Under the pieces are notes generated by a model. The model did no database searches. It was not told where the DNA came from and was given only the letters and a program-made list of their open reading frames with translations. This document shows, one piece after another, positions 7,193 through 15,642 of a stretch of DNA of 31,544 bases. The stretch's first letter is position 1, and every line of letters starts with the position of its first letter. The stretch is from JBCCYM01 sp039190005. Lineage in GTDB: Bacteria > Pseudomonadota > Gammaproteobacteria > UBA12402. The position numbers and the translations under genes are program-made. The stretch is from assembly GCA_039190005.1 (NCBI GenBank), contig JBCCYM010000010.1, forward strand, positions 1 to 31,544. Direction: 5' to 3'.

Positions 7193-9232
7193 ATGATGAA
7201 TCAACTTGATCATTACTATGCCGCAATGATTCAATGGTTGCAGCATCATCCTCAATGGGGAGTGCTTGCCGCCTTTTTAATTGCGTTTAGTGAATCCATA
7301 CCAGTTATTGGTCTTATTATCCCTGGATCAGTCACCATGACGGTTGTCGGCATTCTGATTGGTAGTAAGGTGATACCGCTGGATTTGACATTGATAGCCG
7401 CGATTCTTGGCGCGATTGCCGGCGACACAGTGGGTTTTATTCTCGGCTATTATTATCGGGACAAGATAAAAAATATCTGGCCTTTCCGCAAAAATCCGCA
7501 ATGGTTGCACCAAGGCGAAGCGTTTATTGAAAAACACGGTGGCAAAAGTATTTTTATCGGTCGTTTTGTTGGCGTCACCCGTCCTTTTGTGCCCATGGTA
7601 GCCGGCATGTTAAGAATGCGGGTCATTAAATTTTATGTGGCTGATACACCATCGGCAATTCTTTGGGCCATTGCCTATATGTTGCCAGGATTTTTAATTG
7701 GCGCGATCAGTTTGTCGATACCGGCGGGTATGGAGAAAAAACTGTTTATAGGCGTTATTGTGGTGCTGTTGCTCATCTGGTTAGTTACCTGGATGATTGC
7801 TTTCGCCTATCGCAAGATAAGTAAATATTTTTATTATCTTGTCAATCGCGTTTGGTATGCGATGGGAAAAAGCCAACGTTGGCTGGTATTGCGAAGACTG
7901 CTGCGTCATCCGGAGGTGCCTGAGCATCATGCTGGTCAATTCGCGCTACTGTGTTTGTGGTTAATTTGTTCTGTTTTATTTGTATTCTTTCTGGTCAACA
8001 CTATTTTCCATAACCCAGTATTGGATAGTTGGAACAGTGTTACCTATAATTTTTTTCGTAGTCTCAATTACCCGCCAACGACAAAGGTAATGCTCGGTAT
8101 AAGTACCTTCGGTCAGGTGAATGTTCTATTCCCTATGGCGATTGTCATACTGATTTATTTGATGATTCGTCAGCAGTGGTATACCGCTTTGCATTGGTTG
8201 CTATTGCTTTTATTGATCAGTGTCAGCACCTTTGTGTTTAAACATCTGATTTATCATCCTCGTCCTTTAAGTCTTGCCGTAGCCGTGCCGACAAGTTCTT
8301 CATTTCCGAGTGGCTATGTCGCCTTGTCTACAGCCTTATATGGTTTTATGGCTTATTTAATCTGTATTGGTCGCCCACAGTGGCGGACTGTGACATTTCG
8401 TGTCGTTCTGACCATTGTCGGTTTAGTAGCGCTGTCTCGTCTTTATCTCTGTGTGCATTGGTTAACGGATATTATCGCTGGTGTTTTTTTAGGGCTGGCT
8501 TGTTTATTTTTGGTCATTGTCTCACATCGACGACGACAGCGTTTCAAGCTGGCTGTGATTCCTTTTTTAGTCACTTTATTCGTAGCATTCGGTGTCTTTG
8601 CCGCGTATTATCAATTTAAAAACTACACCTTGGCAATCAGCACGGCAAAACAGGGCTTGCAGCAACGCTATGTGCGTGAAACAAGCTGGTGGACACAAAA
8701 AAGTAGCGAAATACCGTTGTATCACAATAATCGCTTTGGTCATCCTGATTTATTGTTTAATGTCCAATGGGCGGGAAGCTTGGATCATATCAAGTACACA
8801 TTAAAACAAAATGGTTGGCAATTAGCGCCCATCGGTTATTTTATGACATTATATAAAACAAAAACCAACGATAATAAAGCGCATTTCAAACCAATGATAA
8901 CGCGACGGAACCATGGAGAGTTGCCGGTAATTGTGGCAGTAAAACAAGATCGGAACGGACAGCAAGTGATACTGAATCTTTGGTCGGCACATATTACTTT
9001 GACACCGGCAAATAGACCGCTATGGGTTGGGACGATTTATGAACATTCACAATACAGTTATCATTTTTGGTTTAGTCATCATACCCTGGCGAATATGGGT
9101 AAAGAAATTGATATGCTGACCAGTCAAAACCGGTATAAAATAAAAACCATTGATGCCAATCAATTACCCGAAAGGCTGCGACATAAACTAAATAGGCAAC
9201 AATATGCTATTATTATGATTTTAGGCGAGTAA
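7193..9232 (+). CDS. DedA-PAP2-LssY-like multidomain membrane protein
   Basis: This 679-residue polytopic membrane protein has three parts. Residues 1-215 are a DedA (SNARE-associated) domain with ESIPVIGLIIPG and GRFVGVTRPFVPMVAG motifs; such proteins translocate or flip lipids. Residues about 250-470 are a PAP2 lipid-phosphatase domain with K350-x6-R357-P358 and S415-R416-x5-H422-x3-D426, but the middle motif is P372-S-G-Y375 instead of Pro-Ser-Gly-His. Residues about 480-679 are a soluble region resembling the LssY C-terminal domain. The arrangement matches LssY-like proteins known from Legionella. It probably acts on undecaprenyl or phospholipid phosphates at the inner membrane. The start ATG at 7193 has no clear Shine-Dalgarno sequence. 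A cell-envelope role is supported by the adjacent dacA. Loss of the motif-2 His may reduce catalysis. Confidence 0.88.
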   Translation: MMNQLDHYYAAMIQWLQHHPQWGVLAAFLIAFSESIPVIGLIIPGSVTMTVVGILIGSKVIPLDLTLIAAILGAIAGDTVGFILGYYYRDKIKNIWPFRKNPQWLHQGEAFIEKHGGKSIFIGRFVGVTRPFVPMVAGMLRMRVIKFYVADTPSAILWAIAYMLPGFLIGAISLSIPAGMEKKLFIGVIVVLLLIWLVTWMIAFAYRKISKYFYYLVNRVWYAMGKSQRWLVLRRLLRHPEVPEHHAGQFALLCLWLICSVLFVFFLVNTIFHNPVLDSWNSVTYNFFRSLNYPPTTKVMLGISTFGQVNVLFPMAIVILIYLMIRQQWYTALHWLLLLLLISVSTFVFKHLIYHPRPLSLAVAVPTSSSFPSGYVALSTALYGFMAYLICIGRPQWRTVTFRVVLTIVGLVALSRLYLCVHWLTDIIAGVFLGLACLFLVIVSHRRRQRFKLAVIPFLVTLFVAFGVFAAYYQFKNYTLAISTAKQGLQQRYVRETSWWTQKSSEIPLYHNNRFGHPDLLFNVQWAGSLDHIKYTLKQNGWQLAPIGYFMTLYKTKTNDNKAHFKPMITRRNHGELPVIVAVKQDRNGQQVILNLWSAHITLTPANRPLWVGTIYEHSQYSYHFWFSHHTLANMGKEIDMLTSQNRYKIKTIDANQLPERLRHKLNRQQYAIIMILGE

Positions 9233-9273
9233 TTTCCCATATTTATCAATACTATTCAGATTTGTAGAAATTG

Positions 9274-9301
9274 TTCACTTTTGCCAAAATTTGTGTATAA
9301 T
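9274..9301 (+). promoter_or_regulatory. Candidate sigma70 promoter of rplY
   Basis: TTCACT (9274-9279), 16 bases, then a perfect TATAAT (9296-9301). It leaves a leader of about 80 bases before rplY. Confidence 0.6.
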
Positions 9302-9389
9302 TAACTCCCTTGTTAGGCTGGCCGTTATCGTATTGCGATTTGATTAGGGTTAAAAATTGAGCTGGCGTTGAGATAAAGAGGAATAACTG

Positions 9390-10103
9390 ATGTCAAATAT
9401 TTTTGAATTACATGCTGAAAAACGGGATACATTTGGCACCCGTGCCGGTCGACGCTTACGTCGCGATAACAATCAGGTGCCTGCTATTATTTATGGCGCC
9501 GGTAAATCACCGGAGGCGATAAAAATTAACCATGATCAAGCGATTGTCGCCTTAGGTGAGGAAGCATTTTACTCGCATATTATTACCATTAATGTTGATG
9601 GTAAAAGTGAGCAGGCGGTATTGAAAGCTGTACAGCGCCATCCGTATAAAAATAAAATCAAACATTTGGATTTTATGCGTGTGAAAGCGAATCAGAAGAT
9701 TACGATGCACGTCCCATTACATTTCATTGGCGCCGACGACACACCTGGTGTTAAGCAAGAAGGCGGCGTGATGACACATCACCAAGCGGATGTTGAAGTA
9801 CGCTGCTTGCCTAAAGATTTGCCTGAAGCTATAGAACTGGATGTGAGTAAGCTAGCGCTTGGTGACAATTTACATCTTTCTGATTTAAAATTATCAGCGG
9901 GTGTTGAATTGGTGAATTTAAGCGAAGAAAATAATCCAGTCCTTGTTTCGGTGCACACGCCTAAAGTTGAGGCTGAGCCTGAACCGGAAGCCGTTGAAGC
10001 GACTGAGGAAAGTGCTGAACAAGAAGGCGAAGGTGAAAAGGCTGATGAACAGCAACCGGCTGACGATGCTGAAAAGCAAGACGGGGATAGTGCTGAGAAG
10101 TAA
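9390..10103 (+). CDS. rplY: 50S ribosomal protein L25 (general stress protein Ctc form)
   Basis: L25 binds 5S rRNA in the central protuberance of the large ribosomal subunit. The 237 residues comprise the N-terminal L25 RNA-binding domain (about 5-95, starting ELHAEKRDTFGTRAGRRLRR, with VPAIIYGAGKSPEA), the TL5/Ctc beta domain (about 100-190, HVPLHFIGADDTPGVKQEGG) and a tail of nearly 50 residues composed mostly of Glu, Asp, Ala, Gln and Lys. It is the two-domain long form, not the short E. coli L25. The start ATG at 9390 has AAAGAGGAA upstream. A promoter precedes it and a terminator lies between it and pth, so pth may be reached mainly by read-through. The rplY-pth neighbourhood is standard for gammaproteobacteria. 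Confidence 0.96.
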   Translation: MSNIFELHAEKRDTFGTRAGRRLRRDNNQVPAIIYGAGKSPEAIKINHDQAIVALGEEAFYSHIITINVDGKSEQAVLKAVQRHPYKNKIKHLDFMRVKANQKITMHVPLHFIGADDTPGVKQEGGVMTHHQADVEVRCLPKDLPEAIELDVSKLALGDNLHLSDLKLSAGVELVNLSEENNPVLVSVHTPKVEAEPEPEAVEATEESAEQEGEGEKADEQQPADDAEKQDGDSAEK

Positions 10104-10127
10104 GTTGGCTATCTATCTATTTTTTTC

Positions 10128-10155
10128 AAAGGCGAGCGTTTTGTTCGCCTTTTTT
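10128..10155 (+). terminator. Terminator/attenuator between rplY and pth
   Basis: AAAGGCGA (10128-10135) pairs with TCGCCTTT (10145-10152), followed by further T residues. It ends 25 bases before the pth start codon. Confidence 0.75.
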
Positions 10156-10180
10156 ACGCGATTAATACTATAAAATCAAC

Positions 10181-10750
10181 ATGATAAAATTACTCGTTGG
10201 CCTTGGTAATCCAGGTCGGGAATATGAACAAACGCGACATAATGCCGGTGTTTGGTTTATCGAAGCACTGTTGAAAGAAGCGGGCGCGCGACTAAAACCG
10301 GAAAACAAGCTAAGAGCCAGTAGTAACAAAATTGAGTTCAGCGGACATACTCTCCGTGTCGCGGTACCGATGGATTACATGAATCTCAGTGGTCAAAGTG
10401 TTGCGGCATTGCAGCATTATTACAAAATCGAAGCGGAAGAAACACTCATTATTCATGATGAAATTGATTTAATGCCGGGTACGGCGCGAATAAAATTCAG
10501 TGGTGGTGAAGGTGGACACAACGGTTTGCGCAGTATTGCCGCTGCCACTGGCACGAAAGCGTTTTATCGTTTGCGTATTGGCGTTGGTCATCCTGGGCGT
10601 CGTCAGCAAGTTGTTAATTATGTGCTTGGCAAACCGTCCGCTGATGAAACTGTGCTGATAGACCAAAGCATTGAAAAAGCTTTGACGGTTTTGCCGGCAA
10701 TACTAGACGGCGCTATTGAAAAAGCAATGACACAATTGCATACCGCGTAA
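10181..10750 (+). CDS. pth: Peptidyl-tRNA hydrolase
   Basis: This essential cytoplasmic enzyme cleaves peptidyl-tRNA released prematurely from ribosomes and recycles tRNA. The 189 residues have every landmark of the family at the E. coli numbering: Asn10 in GLGNPG, catalytic His20 in TRHNAG, Asn68 in DYMNLSGQ, Asp93 in IIHDEID, and Asn114 in GGEGGHNGLRS. The ATG at 10181 begins MIKLLVGLGNPG. The stop codon at 10748-10750 touches the left arm of a family A hairpin, which probably ends transcription here. In many gammaproteobacteria ychF follows directly; here a 3.5-kb opposing gene lies between them. Confidence 0.97.
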   Translation: MIKLLVGLGNPGREYEQTRHNAGVWFIEALLKEAGARLKPENKLRASSNKIEFSGHTLRVAVPMDYMNLSGQSVAALQHYYKIEAEETLIIHDEIDLMPGTARIKFSGGEGGHNGLRSIAAATGTKAFYRLRIGVGHPGRRQQVVNYVLGKPSADETVLIDQSIEKALTVLPAILDGAIEKAMTQLHTA

Positions 10751-10808
10751 ACCTAAAAACTGCGGTGATCCCTGAGCTTGTCGAGGGGACCACCGCGGTT
10801 TTTAGGTT
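10750..10808. repeat. Family A hairpin repeat, likely bidirectional terminator
   Basis: The 18-bp arms AACCTAAAAACTGCGGTG (10750-10767) and CACCGCGGTTTTTAGGTT (10791-10808) differ at one position. They enclose the core with CCTGAGCTTGTCGAGGGG. The repeat lies exactly between convergent pth and the lipoprotein gene, and the A/T-rich outer arms give a stem followed by U on both strands. Confidence 0.8.
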
Positions 10809-10820
10809 AATTTGTATTTA

Positions 10821-13800
10821 TTATTGAATGTTAATTGCCGCGCCGATGGCTAAAGTACGCACAGCACCGTTATCAATGCCATTACCACCGCCAGTGCCAC
10901 TTAAGAGACTCCATGCGCCATCCCATTTGGCGATACGATTAACGGCGCTGCCACCACTACCACCGAATTGAGTGAAATTGCCAGCAGCATAGACATTGTT
11001 GCTCCCATCAATGACCATTGCCCAAATATTGGAATTACCAATGCCATTATTAGGACCGGCACTTAACGTATTCCATGTACCATCCCATTCAGCGATACGA
11101 TTGACAGCGTTACCGCCACCGAATTGGTTAAAATTACCCCCGGTAAAGACATTGTTACTGCTATCAATGGTAATAGCTCGCACATTATTATCGCCAATGC
11201 CATTATTAGGACTGGCACTTAACGTATTCCATGTACCATCCCATTCAGCGATACGATTGACAGCGTTACCGCCACCGAATTGGTTAAAATTACCCCCAAC
11301 GTAGACATTATCGTTACTATCAATGGCGATGGCTCGCACATTCCTATTGCCAATGCCATTATTAGGACCGGCACTTAACGTATTCCATGTACCATCCCAT
11401 TCAGCGATACGATTGACAGCGTTACCGCCACCGAATTGGTTAAAATTACCCCCAACGTAGACATTATCGTTACTATCGATGGCGATGGCTCGCACATTCC
11501 TATTACCAATGCCATTATTGTTACCATCATCTAGATCACTCCACATATTGGTGTTTGGATCCCATTTGGCAATACGAAATGCGGTTGCGCCGTTCTCAAA
11601 AAGTGTATAACTGCCACCAAAGTAAATATTTCCGTTGCTATCTGTAGCAGCAGCAACTACGTTGCCATCAGCAATACCATCATTGCCGACTGTATTTACA
11701 TCATTTAATGGTGACCAAGTTGCACCATTCCAAACCGCTACCCGGAGTGCTGGATTACCATCGCCCAGTGTCATAAAACTACCGCCGATATAGACGTTAC
11801 CGAATTTGCCAACAGTCATAGCAGTAACGTTACCGTCAGTGATACCACTGCTCAATGCCTGCCATGAGGTGCCATTCCAAGCAGCCGTTCGAAATGCTGT
11901 GTTGCCATTGCCTAATAGGGTAAAGTTTCCTGTGGCATAGAGCAGTGTGCTGGCTTGTACTGAGGCAGAGACCGAATCATTTTCACCGATCGAAGGGGAA
12001 TAATGTACTGTCACAGTGGTATTATGCACTTGAGGTGAGTTTTGTTTGATGGCGTGTAGCCAGATGGTGCATGTGGGTTCAAGTGACGTGAGTGTTTCGC
12101 CAGTACAGTTATCTGCTGGTGTCGCGCCAAAGGGCGCCGCAATTTCCAGGTATTGAGGATTGGCGATCGCGACACTATTAATGGGTACACCGGTAGTGGA
12201 GGAGCCGGTGTAGGTGACTTGTAATTTTTCATAAGCGCCGGTGCGTTGAGTCGAGTCTGCCATGACTTCAATGATGTTATCAAGGACGACACCCCGTTGA
12301 CCCACAGAATCATTGTCGAGCGAGAATTGCATGATCGCCGAGCTGCCTTTTTCATTGCCATCTAAAGTACCGGCACTGACATCAACCGTACATTGTCCGC
12401 CATTGGCGGCAATTGAGCTGTTACAATTATTGGCGATGTGAACATTACTGTTTTGCCCGAAAGCGGTATTATCAAACACGGTACCGATGGAGGGGAGTAT
12501 AAATGGAGAAGTATTGGTGAGGGTGAAGGTGTCGGTGTCATTGCCGGATAAGGTCTGGGTGTTGTTTGGCGTGATGGTGATGTTTGGCAATATGGGTGAT
12601 AATGTAGTGACAACATTGCCGCCATCAAACCAATCGCCATTGACCGTAATATTTGTTGTGGCATAGGTGCCGGTATTGCCAATATTGAAAGCGCAGGACG
12701 CGTTAGGGGCGAGTATGCCATTATCAAGGCTGTCACAGGTGTCATTACTAGCTTCAAACGCCCAATTTGTATTATTGCTTAAAAGAATTGAAGAAATCAG
12801 CGCGGGGACAGCGGTGTTATTGGTAAGTGTTACCGTGTGAAAACTGAGATCATTAATTGTTGGTAAAGAGAAGTCTAAATCGGGATATAAGACTTCAGTA
12901 GGAATGGCAAGAGAGTTGGTTTGAGTGTTATTGCCATCATTAAGTTCGCCGTCGATATTGAGTGTATAGCTGCCAGTAGTTGGTGTCGATGTATCGAGAC
13001 CACCATAGATAGTAAGTTGAATTGTTTGTTGAGCTTGGATAGGATCAGAGCAAGCATAGCCAAACTGATTAGGGATAGTTAAACCAGGACATTCGACAGT
13101 ATACTCACTGGTTGGTAGTGGCCCGCTATTTCCTTGAGTGAGGTAGATGTTAGTCAGATGAACAGAAGTAGTTTGATCATTATTGGTGACATCGATAGTA
13201 GTATCACCGCTTTCTTTGACATGATTGGGAGAAAAATTTATGGCGGTCTTTGTCGTTGAGAGAATAGTATCGTTATCTCTAAACGTATAAGCTTGGCTAC
13301 CAATGGTTTGCCCATTAAAAGCAACAGTGAAGTTATCAGATAGTCCTTGAATGCCATTTACTGAGTTTGCTTGTAGACTGAAAGAAGAAGTTCCACCATT
13401 AGCGGCAATGCTGTTAGTGCAATTATTGGTGATGTCGGCATTATCGTTAAAGCTTTGTTGATCAAACGCGGCGGAAATGAAATTGCAGGGGATATTAAAT
13501 ACGGAGTTATTTGTAACGGTAATATTGCGTGGATTATCACTAGGATTTAGTACATAGGGTGCTGTTCCAAAATCTACTTGCAAATCATTTGTCGTGCTGA
13601 TGAAGGGCGTCACCAGGTTATTTATAGTATTGATGACGGCATCATTAGCGCCAAGAATGGGAACAGACAGGGTAGCAATACTAAAGGTGCCGGTATTTTG
13701 TAAGCTGTAATTACATTGCGCTTTAGGTGGTAGGGTGGTATTGCTGCATTGATCATCGGTAATATTCCAGAAAGCGGCGTTTTTCAGTTTTTTACGCTGG

Positions 13801-14327
13801 GCGAGCGTGGTGTCGCTAATTGATAGTTGTCCAAGATGGACTGTGCCATTACCGGCATTTAGGATAGTGCCTTGTTGCGGCGATGTATTAGGAATGGTCG
13901 GGACAGTGACATTTATTATCGGGTTTTGAAAAAAGATTGTCACGGTTTTGCCCGCGGTGGGTATGGCATTTGATGCTTTGATAATGGCATAAACAGGGAT
14001 ATCGGTCGAGGTGGTGGTGGCCGGAGCGGCTATTTCAAAGGTGCAGGTTTGTCCGGCAGTGAGATTGTCACAGGCGGCTTGGGAACTTTCTGGTATGGTG
14101 ACGACAAGATTATTTTGCTGCGTTTTATTATTACAAATAATACTGATTGTGCCAGCTGGCGCGTTGCCCGTAGACGTGACGGTTAAGATTACTGGTTTAC
14201 CACCTGGGATGAGTGTGAGCGTTGATGAAGAAACATTAAATGTGGCAATGGATGATTGATTACTACTACAAGCAGAAAAATTGATAATGACGACTATCGC
14301 CGTTAAAACAAAAATGGCAGAACGCAT
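10821..14327 (-). CDS. Large surface lipoprotein with seven-repeat propeller-like C terminus
   Basis: The 1168-residue exported protein begins with a lipoprotein-type signal (MRSAIFVLTAIVVIINFSAC, Cys20), so it is probably anchored in the outer membrane. Residues about 25-790 are Asn/Thr/Ser-rich beta-sandwich-like repeats; NNCTNSIAANGG near residue 297 recurs as NNCNSSIAANGG near 632. Residues 796-1168 hold seven repeats of 49-57 residues of the type VYVGGNF...NRIAEWDGTWNTLS...NNGIG...VRAIAIDS, starting at about 796, 845, 901, 956, 1008, 1060 and 1112. Seven units suggest one closed beta-propeller, perhaps for adhesion or ligand binding. I recognise no catalytic motif. AGGAGAAAGGAAC precedes the ATG at 14327. 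It interrupts the usual pth-ychF neighbourhood, and family A hairpins stand at both ends, which suggests acquisition. The function is unknown. Confidence 0.85.
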   Translation of the reverse strand: MRSAIFVLTAIVVIINFSACSSNQSSIATFNVSSSTLTLIPGGKPVILTVTSTGNAPAGTISIICNNKTQQNNLVVTIPESSQAACDNLTAGQTCTFEIAAPATTTSTDIPVYAIIKASNAIPTAGKTVTIFFQNPIINVTVPTIPNTSPQQGTILNAGNGTVHLGQLSISDTTLAQRKKLKNAAFWNITDDQCSNTTLPPKAQCNYSLQNTGTFSIATLSVPILGANDAVINTINNLVTPFISTTNDLQVDFGTAPYVLNPSDNPRNITVTNNSVFNIPCNFISAAFDQQSFNDNADITNNCTNSIAANGGTSSFSLQANSVNGIQGLSDNFTVAFNGQTIGSQAYTFRDNDTILSTTKTAINFSPNHVKESGDTTIDVTNNDQTTSVHLTNIYLTQGNSGPLPTSEYTVECPGLTIPNQFGYACSDPIQAQQTIQLTIYGGLDTSTPTTGSYTLNIDGELNDGNNTQTNSLAIPTEVLYPDLDFSLPTINDLSFHTVTLTNNTAVPALISSILLSNNTNWAFEASNDTCDSLDNGILAPNASCAFNIGNTGTYATTNITVNGDWFDGGNVVTTLSPILPNITITPNNTQTLSGNDTDTFTLTNTSPFILPSIGTVFDNTAFGQNSNVHIANNCNSSIAANGGQCTVDVSAGTLDGNEKGSSAIMQFSLDNDSVGQRGVVLDNIIEVMADSTQRTGAYEKLQVTYTGSSTTGVPINSVAIANPQYLEIAAPFGATPADNCTGETLTSLEPTCTIWLHAIKQNSPQVHNTTVTVHYSPSIGENDSVSASVQASTLLYATGNFTLLGNGNTAFRTAAWNGTSWQALSSGITDGNVTAMTVGKFGNVYIGGSFMTLGDGNPALRVAVWNGATWSPLNDVNTVGNDGIADGNVVAAATDSNGNIYFGGSYTLFENGATAFRIAKWDPNTNMWSDLDDGNNNGIGNRNVRAIAIDSNDNVYVGGNFNQFGGGNAVNRIAEWDGTWNTLSAGPNNGIGNRNVRAIAIDSNDNVYVGGNFNQFGGGNAVNRIAEWDGTWNTLSASPNNGIGDNNVRAITIDSSNNVFTGGNFNQFGGGNAVNRIAEWDGTWNTLSAGPNNGIGNSNIWAMVIDGSNNVYAAGNFTQFGGSGGSAVNRIAKWDGAWSLLSGTGGGNGIDNGAVRTLAIGAAINIQ
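10995..11462 (-). repeat. Three near-identical 156-bp tandem repeats within the lipoprotein gene
   Basis: Propeller repeats 4, 5 and 6 (residues 956-1111) are each exactly 52 codons and almost identical at the DNA level. For example, CCATTATTAGGACCGGCACT recurs at 156-bp steps with a single base change in the middle copy. Repeats 1-3 and 7 have diverged. This indicates recent in-frame amplification or gene conversion. Confidence 0.9.
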
Positions 14328-14409
14328 GTTCCTTTCTCCTCTGACAAACAGAATTTTTGCGAAAATATAGCATTGCTTACGCTAAAAATCAAATTTACTT
14401 AGGAAAGTT

Positions 14410-14438
14410 TTGCTGAAGTGAAAATAGAGTCATATAAT
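14410..14438 (+). promoter_or_regulatory. Candidate promoter of ychF
   Basis: TTGCTG (14410-14415), 17 bases, then a perfect TATAAT (14433-14438). Transcription from here would run through the family A hairpin at 14453-14511 before reaching ychF. Confidence 0.5.
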
Positions 14439-14452
14439 ATCGTTTCGTAATA

Positions 14453-14511
14453 ATCCTTAAAACCGCAGTGATCCCTGATCTTGTCGAAGGGACCACTGCG
14501 GTTTTAAGGAT
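14453..14511. repeat. Family A hairpin repeat upstream of ychF
   Basis: Perfect 18-bp arms ATCCTTAAAACCGCAGTG (14453-14470) and its complement (14494-14511) enclose an inner ATCCCT...AGGGA stem and the TTGTCGA core. It lies in the predicted 5' leader of ychF and matches the copies at 10750 and 26668. Confidence 0.85.
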
Positions 14512-14543
14512 AATAGAGAAATTTTTATTAATGAGGAAACAGT

Positions 14544-15641
14544 ATGGGATTTAAGTGTGGTATTGTTGGTTTACCCAATGTGGGTAAATCCACTTTGTTT
14601 AACGCCTTGACTAAAGCGGGTATTGAAGCGAGTAATTATCCGTTTTGTACCATTGACCCCAATATTGGTGTGGTAGCTGTGCCTGATCCACGGTTGGATT
14701 GTTTGGCTGAACTGGTAAAACCACAAAAACTTATACCCACTTATATTGAATTTGTCGATATTGCCGGTTTAGTCAAAGGCGCGGCACGGGGGGAAGGCTT
14801 GGGTAATCAGTTTTTGGCCAATATTCGTGAAACCAATGCGATTGCTCATGTCGTGCGTTGTTTTAGCGATGATAATGTCACCCATGTCAGCGGCAAGGTT
14901 GATCCCAGTGGTGATATTGAAACTATCACGACGGAATTGATTTTAGCGGATTTGGAATCGGTTGAAAAAATGTTGCAACGTGTGGCACGCAAAGCTAAGT
15001 CAGGCGACAAACAGGCTGTTATTGAGCAAAGCTTCTTGGAAAAAGCACAAGGCCATTTGGCGCAAGGTTTACCTATGCGAACCTTGACAGCAGCATTAAA
15101 TGATAAAGAAGAAGATTGCCTGCGCCAATCACAGTTGCTAACGGCTAAACCAACATTATATATAGCCAATGTTGATGAAAATGGTTTTCGTGATAATCCA
15201 TTGTTAGAAAAGATTACAGCGATCGCGGCCACTGAGAACGCGGTTGTGGTGCCGGTATGTATTAAAATTGAAGCGGAGATTGCTGAGTTGGAGGATGATG
15301 AAAAAATGGATTTTCTGCAAGATTTAGGTTTAAACGAACCCGGCTTGAATCGCGTCATACGGGCCGGTTATCAATTGCTCGATTTAATCACTTATTTCAC
15401 CGCTGGTGTAAAAGAAGTGCGTGCCTGGACAGTGAAGCGTGGTGCTAATGCCGCGCAGTCGGCAGGTGTGATCCACAGTGATTTTGAGACCGGTTTTATT
15501 CGTGCTGAAGTGATTAGTTATGACGATTTTATCACATACAAAGGTGAGCAGGGCGCGAAGGACGCCGGTCGCTGGCGTTTGGAAGGTAAAAACTATCTTA
15601 CGCAAGACGGCGATGTTATGCACTTTCGTTTTAATGTTTAA
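14544..15641 (+). CDS. ychF: Ribosome-binding ATPase YchF (OLA1/Obg family)
   Basis: This is a translation-associated P-loop ATPase of the Obg superfamily that binds ribosomes and the 50S subunit; it is conserved in nearly all bacteria. The 365 residues show the family pattern. G1 is GLPNVGKST at 9-17, the switch region is PFCTIDPNIGVVAVPDPRL, G3 is DIAGLVKGAARGEGLGNQFL, and the noncanonical G4 region (ANVDENG) explains the ATP preference. A TGS domain forms the end (TAGVKEVRAWTVKRG, VIHSDFETGFIRAEV). The start ATG at 14544 has GAGGAAAC upstream. It is followed with only one base of spacing by a glycosyltransferase gene, so the two are probably co-transcribed. Confidence 0.97.
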   Translation: MGFKCGIVGLPNVGKSTLFNALTKAGIEASNYPFCTIDPNIGVVAVPDPRLDCLAELVKPQKLIPTYIEFVDIAGLVKGAARGEGLGNQFLANIRETNAIAHVVRCFSDDNVTHVSGKVDPSGDIETITTELILADLESVEKMLQRVARKAKSGDKQAVIEQSFLEKAQGHLAQGLPMRTLTAALNDKEEDCLRQSQLLTAKPTLYIANVDENGFRDNPLLEKITAIAATENAVVVPVCIKIEAEIAELEDDEKMDFLQDLGLNEPGLNRVIRAGYQLLDLITYFTAGVKEVRAWTVKRGANAAQSAGVIHSDFETGFIRAEVISYDDFITYKGEQGAKDAGRWRLEGKNYLTQDGDVMHFRFNV

Positions 15642-15642
15642 A

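Noticed and set aside
9301..9389. Possible tRNA or structured leader before rplY
   Set aside because: There is no T-loop GTTCGA-type segment, acceptor stem or CCA end; it is simply a leader of about 80 bases.
10996..11304. 102-codon plus-strand ORF with internal repeats
   Set aside because: It is the antisense shadow of the propeller repeats in the lipoprotein gene, and the repetition comes from the 156-bp units.
12011..12757. Two ORFs of 116 and 131 codons on the minus strand
   Set aside because: They lie in another frame wholly inside the lipoprotein gene, with no ribosome-binding site or recognisable motif.
14846..15358. 170-codon ORF antisense to ychF
   Set aside because: It is fully contained in the well-conserved ychF and has low-complexity, shadow-like composition.
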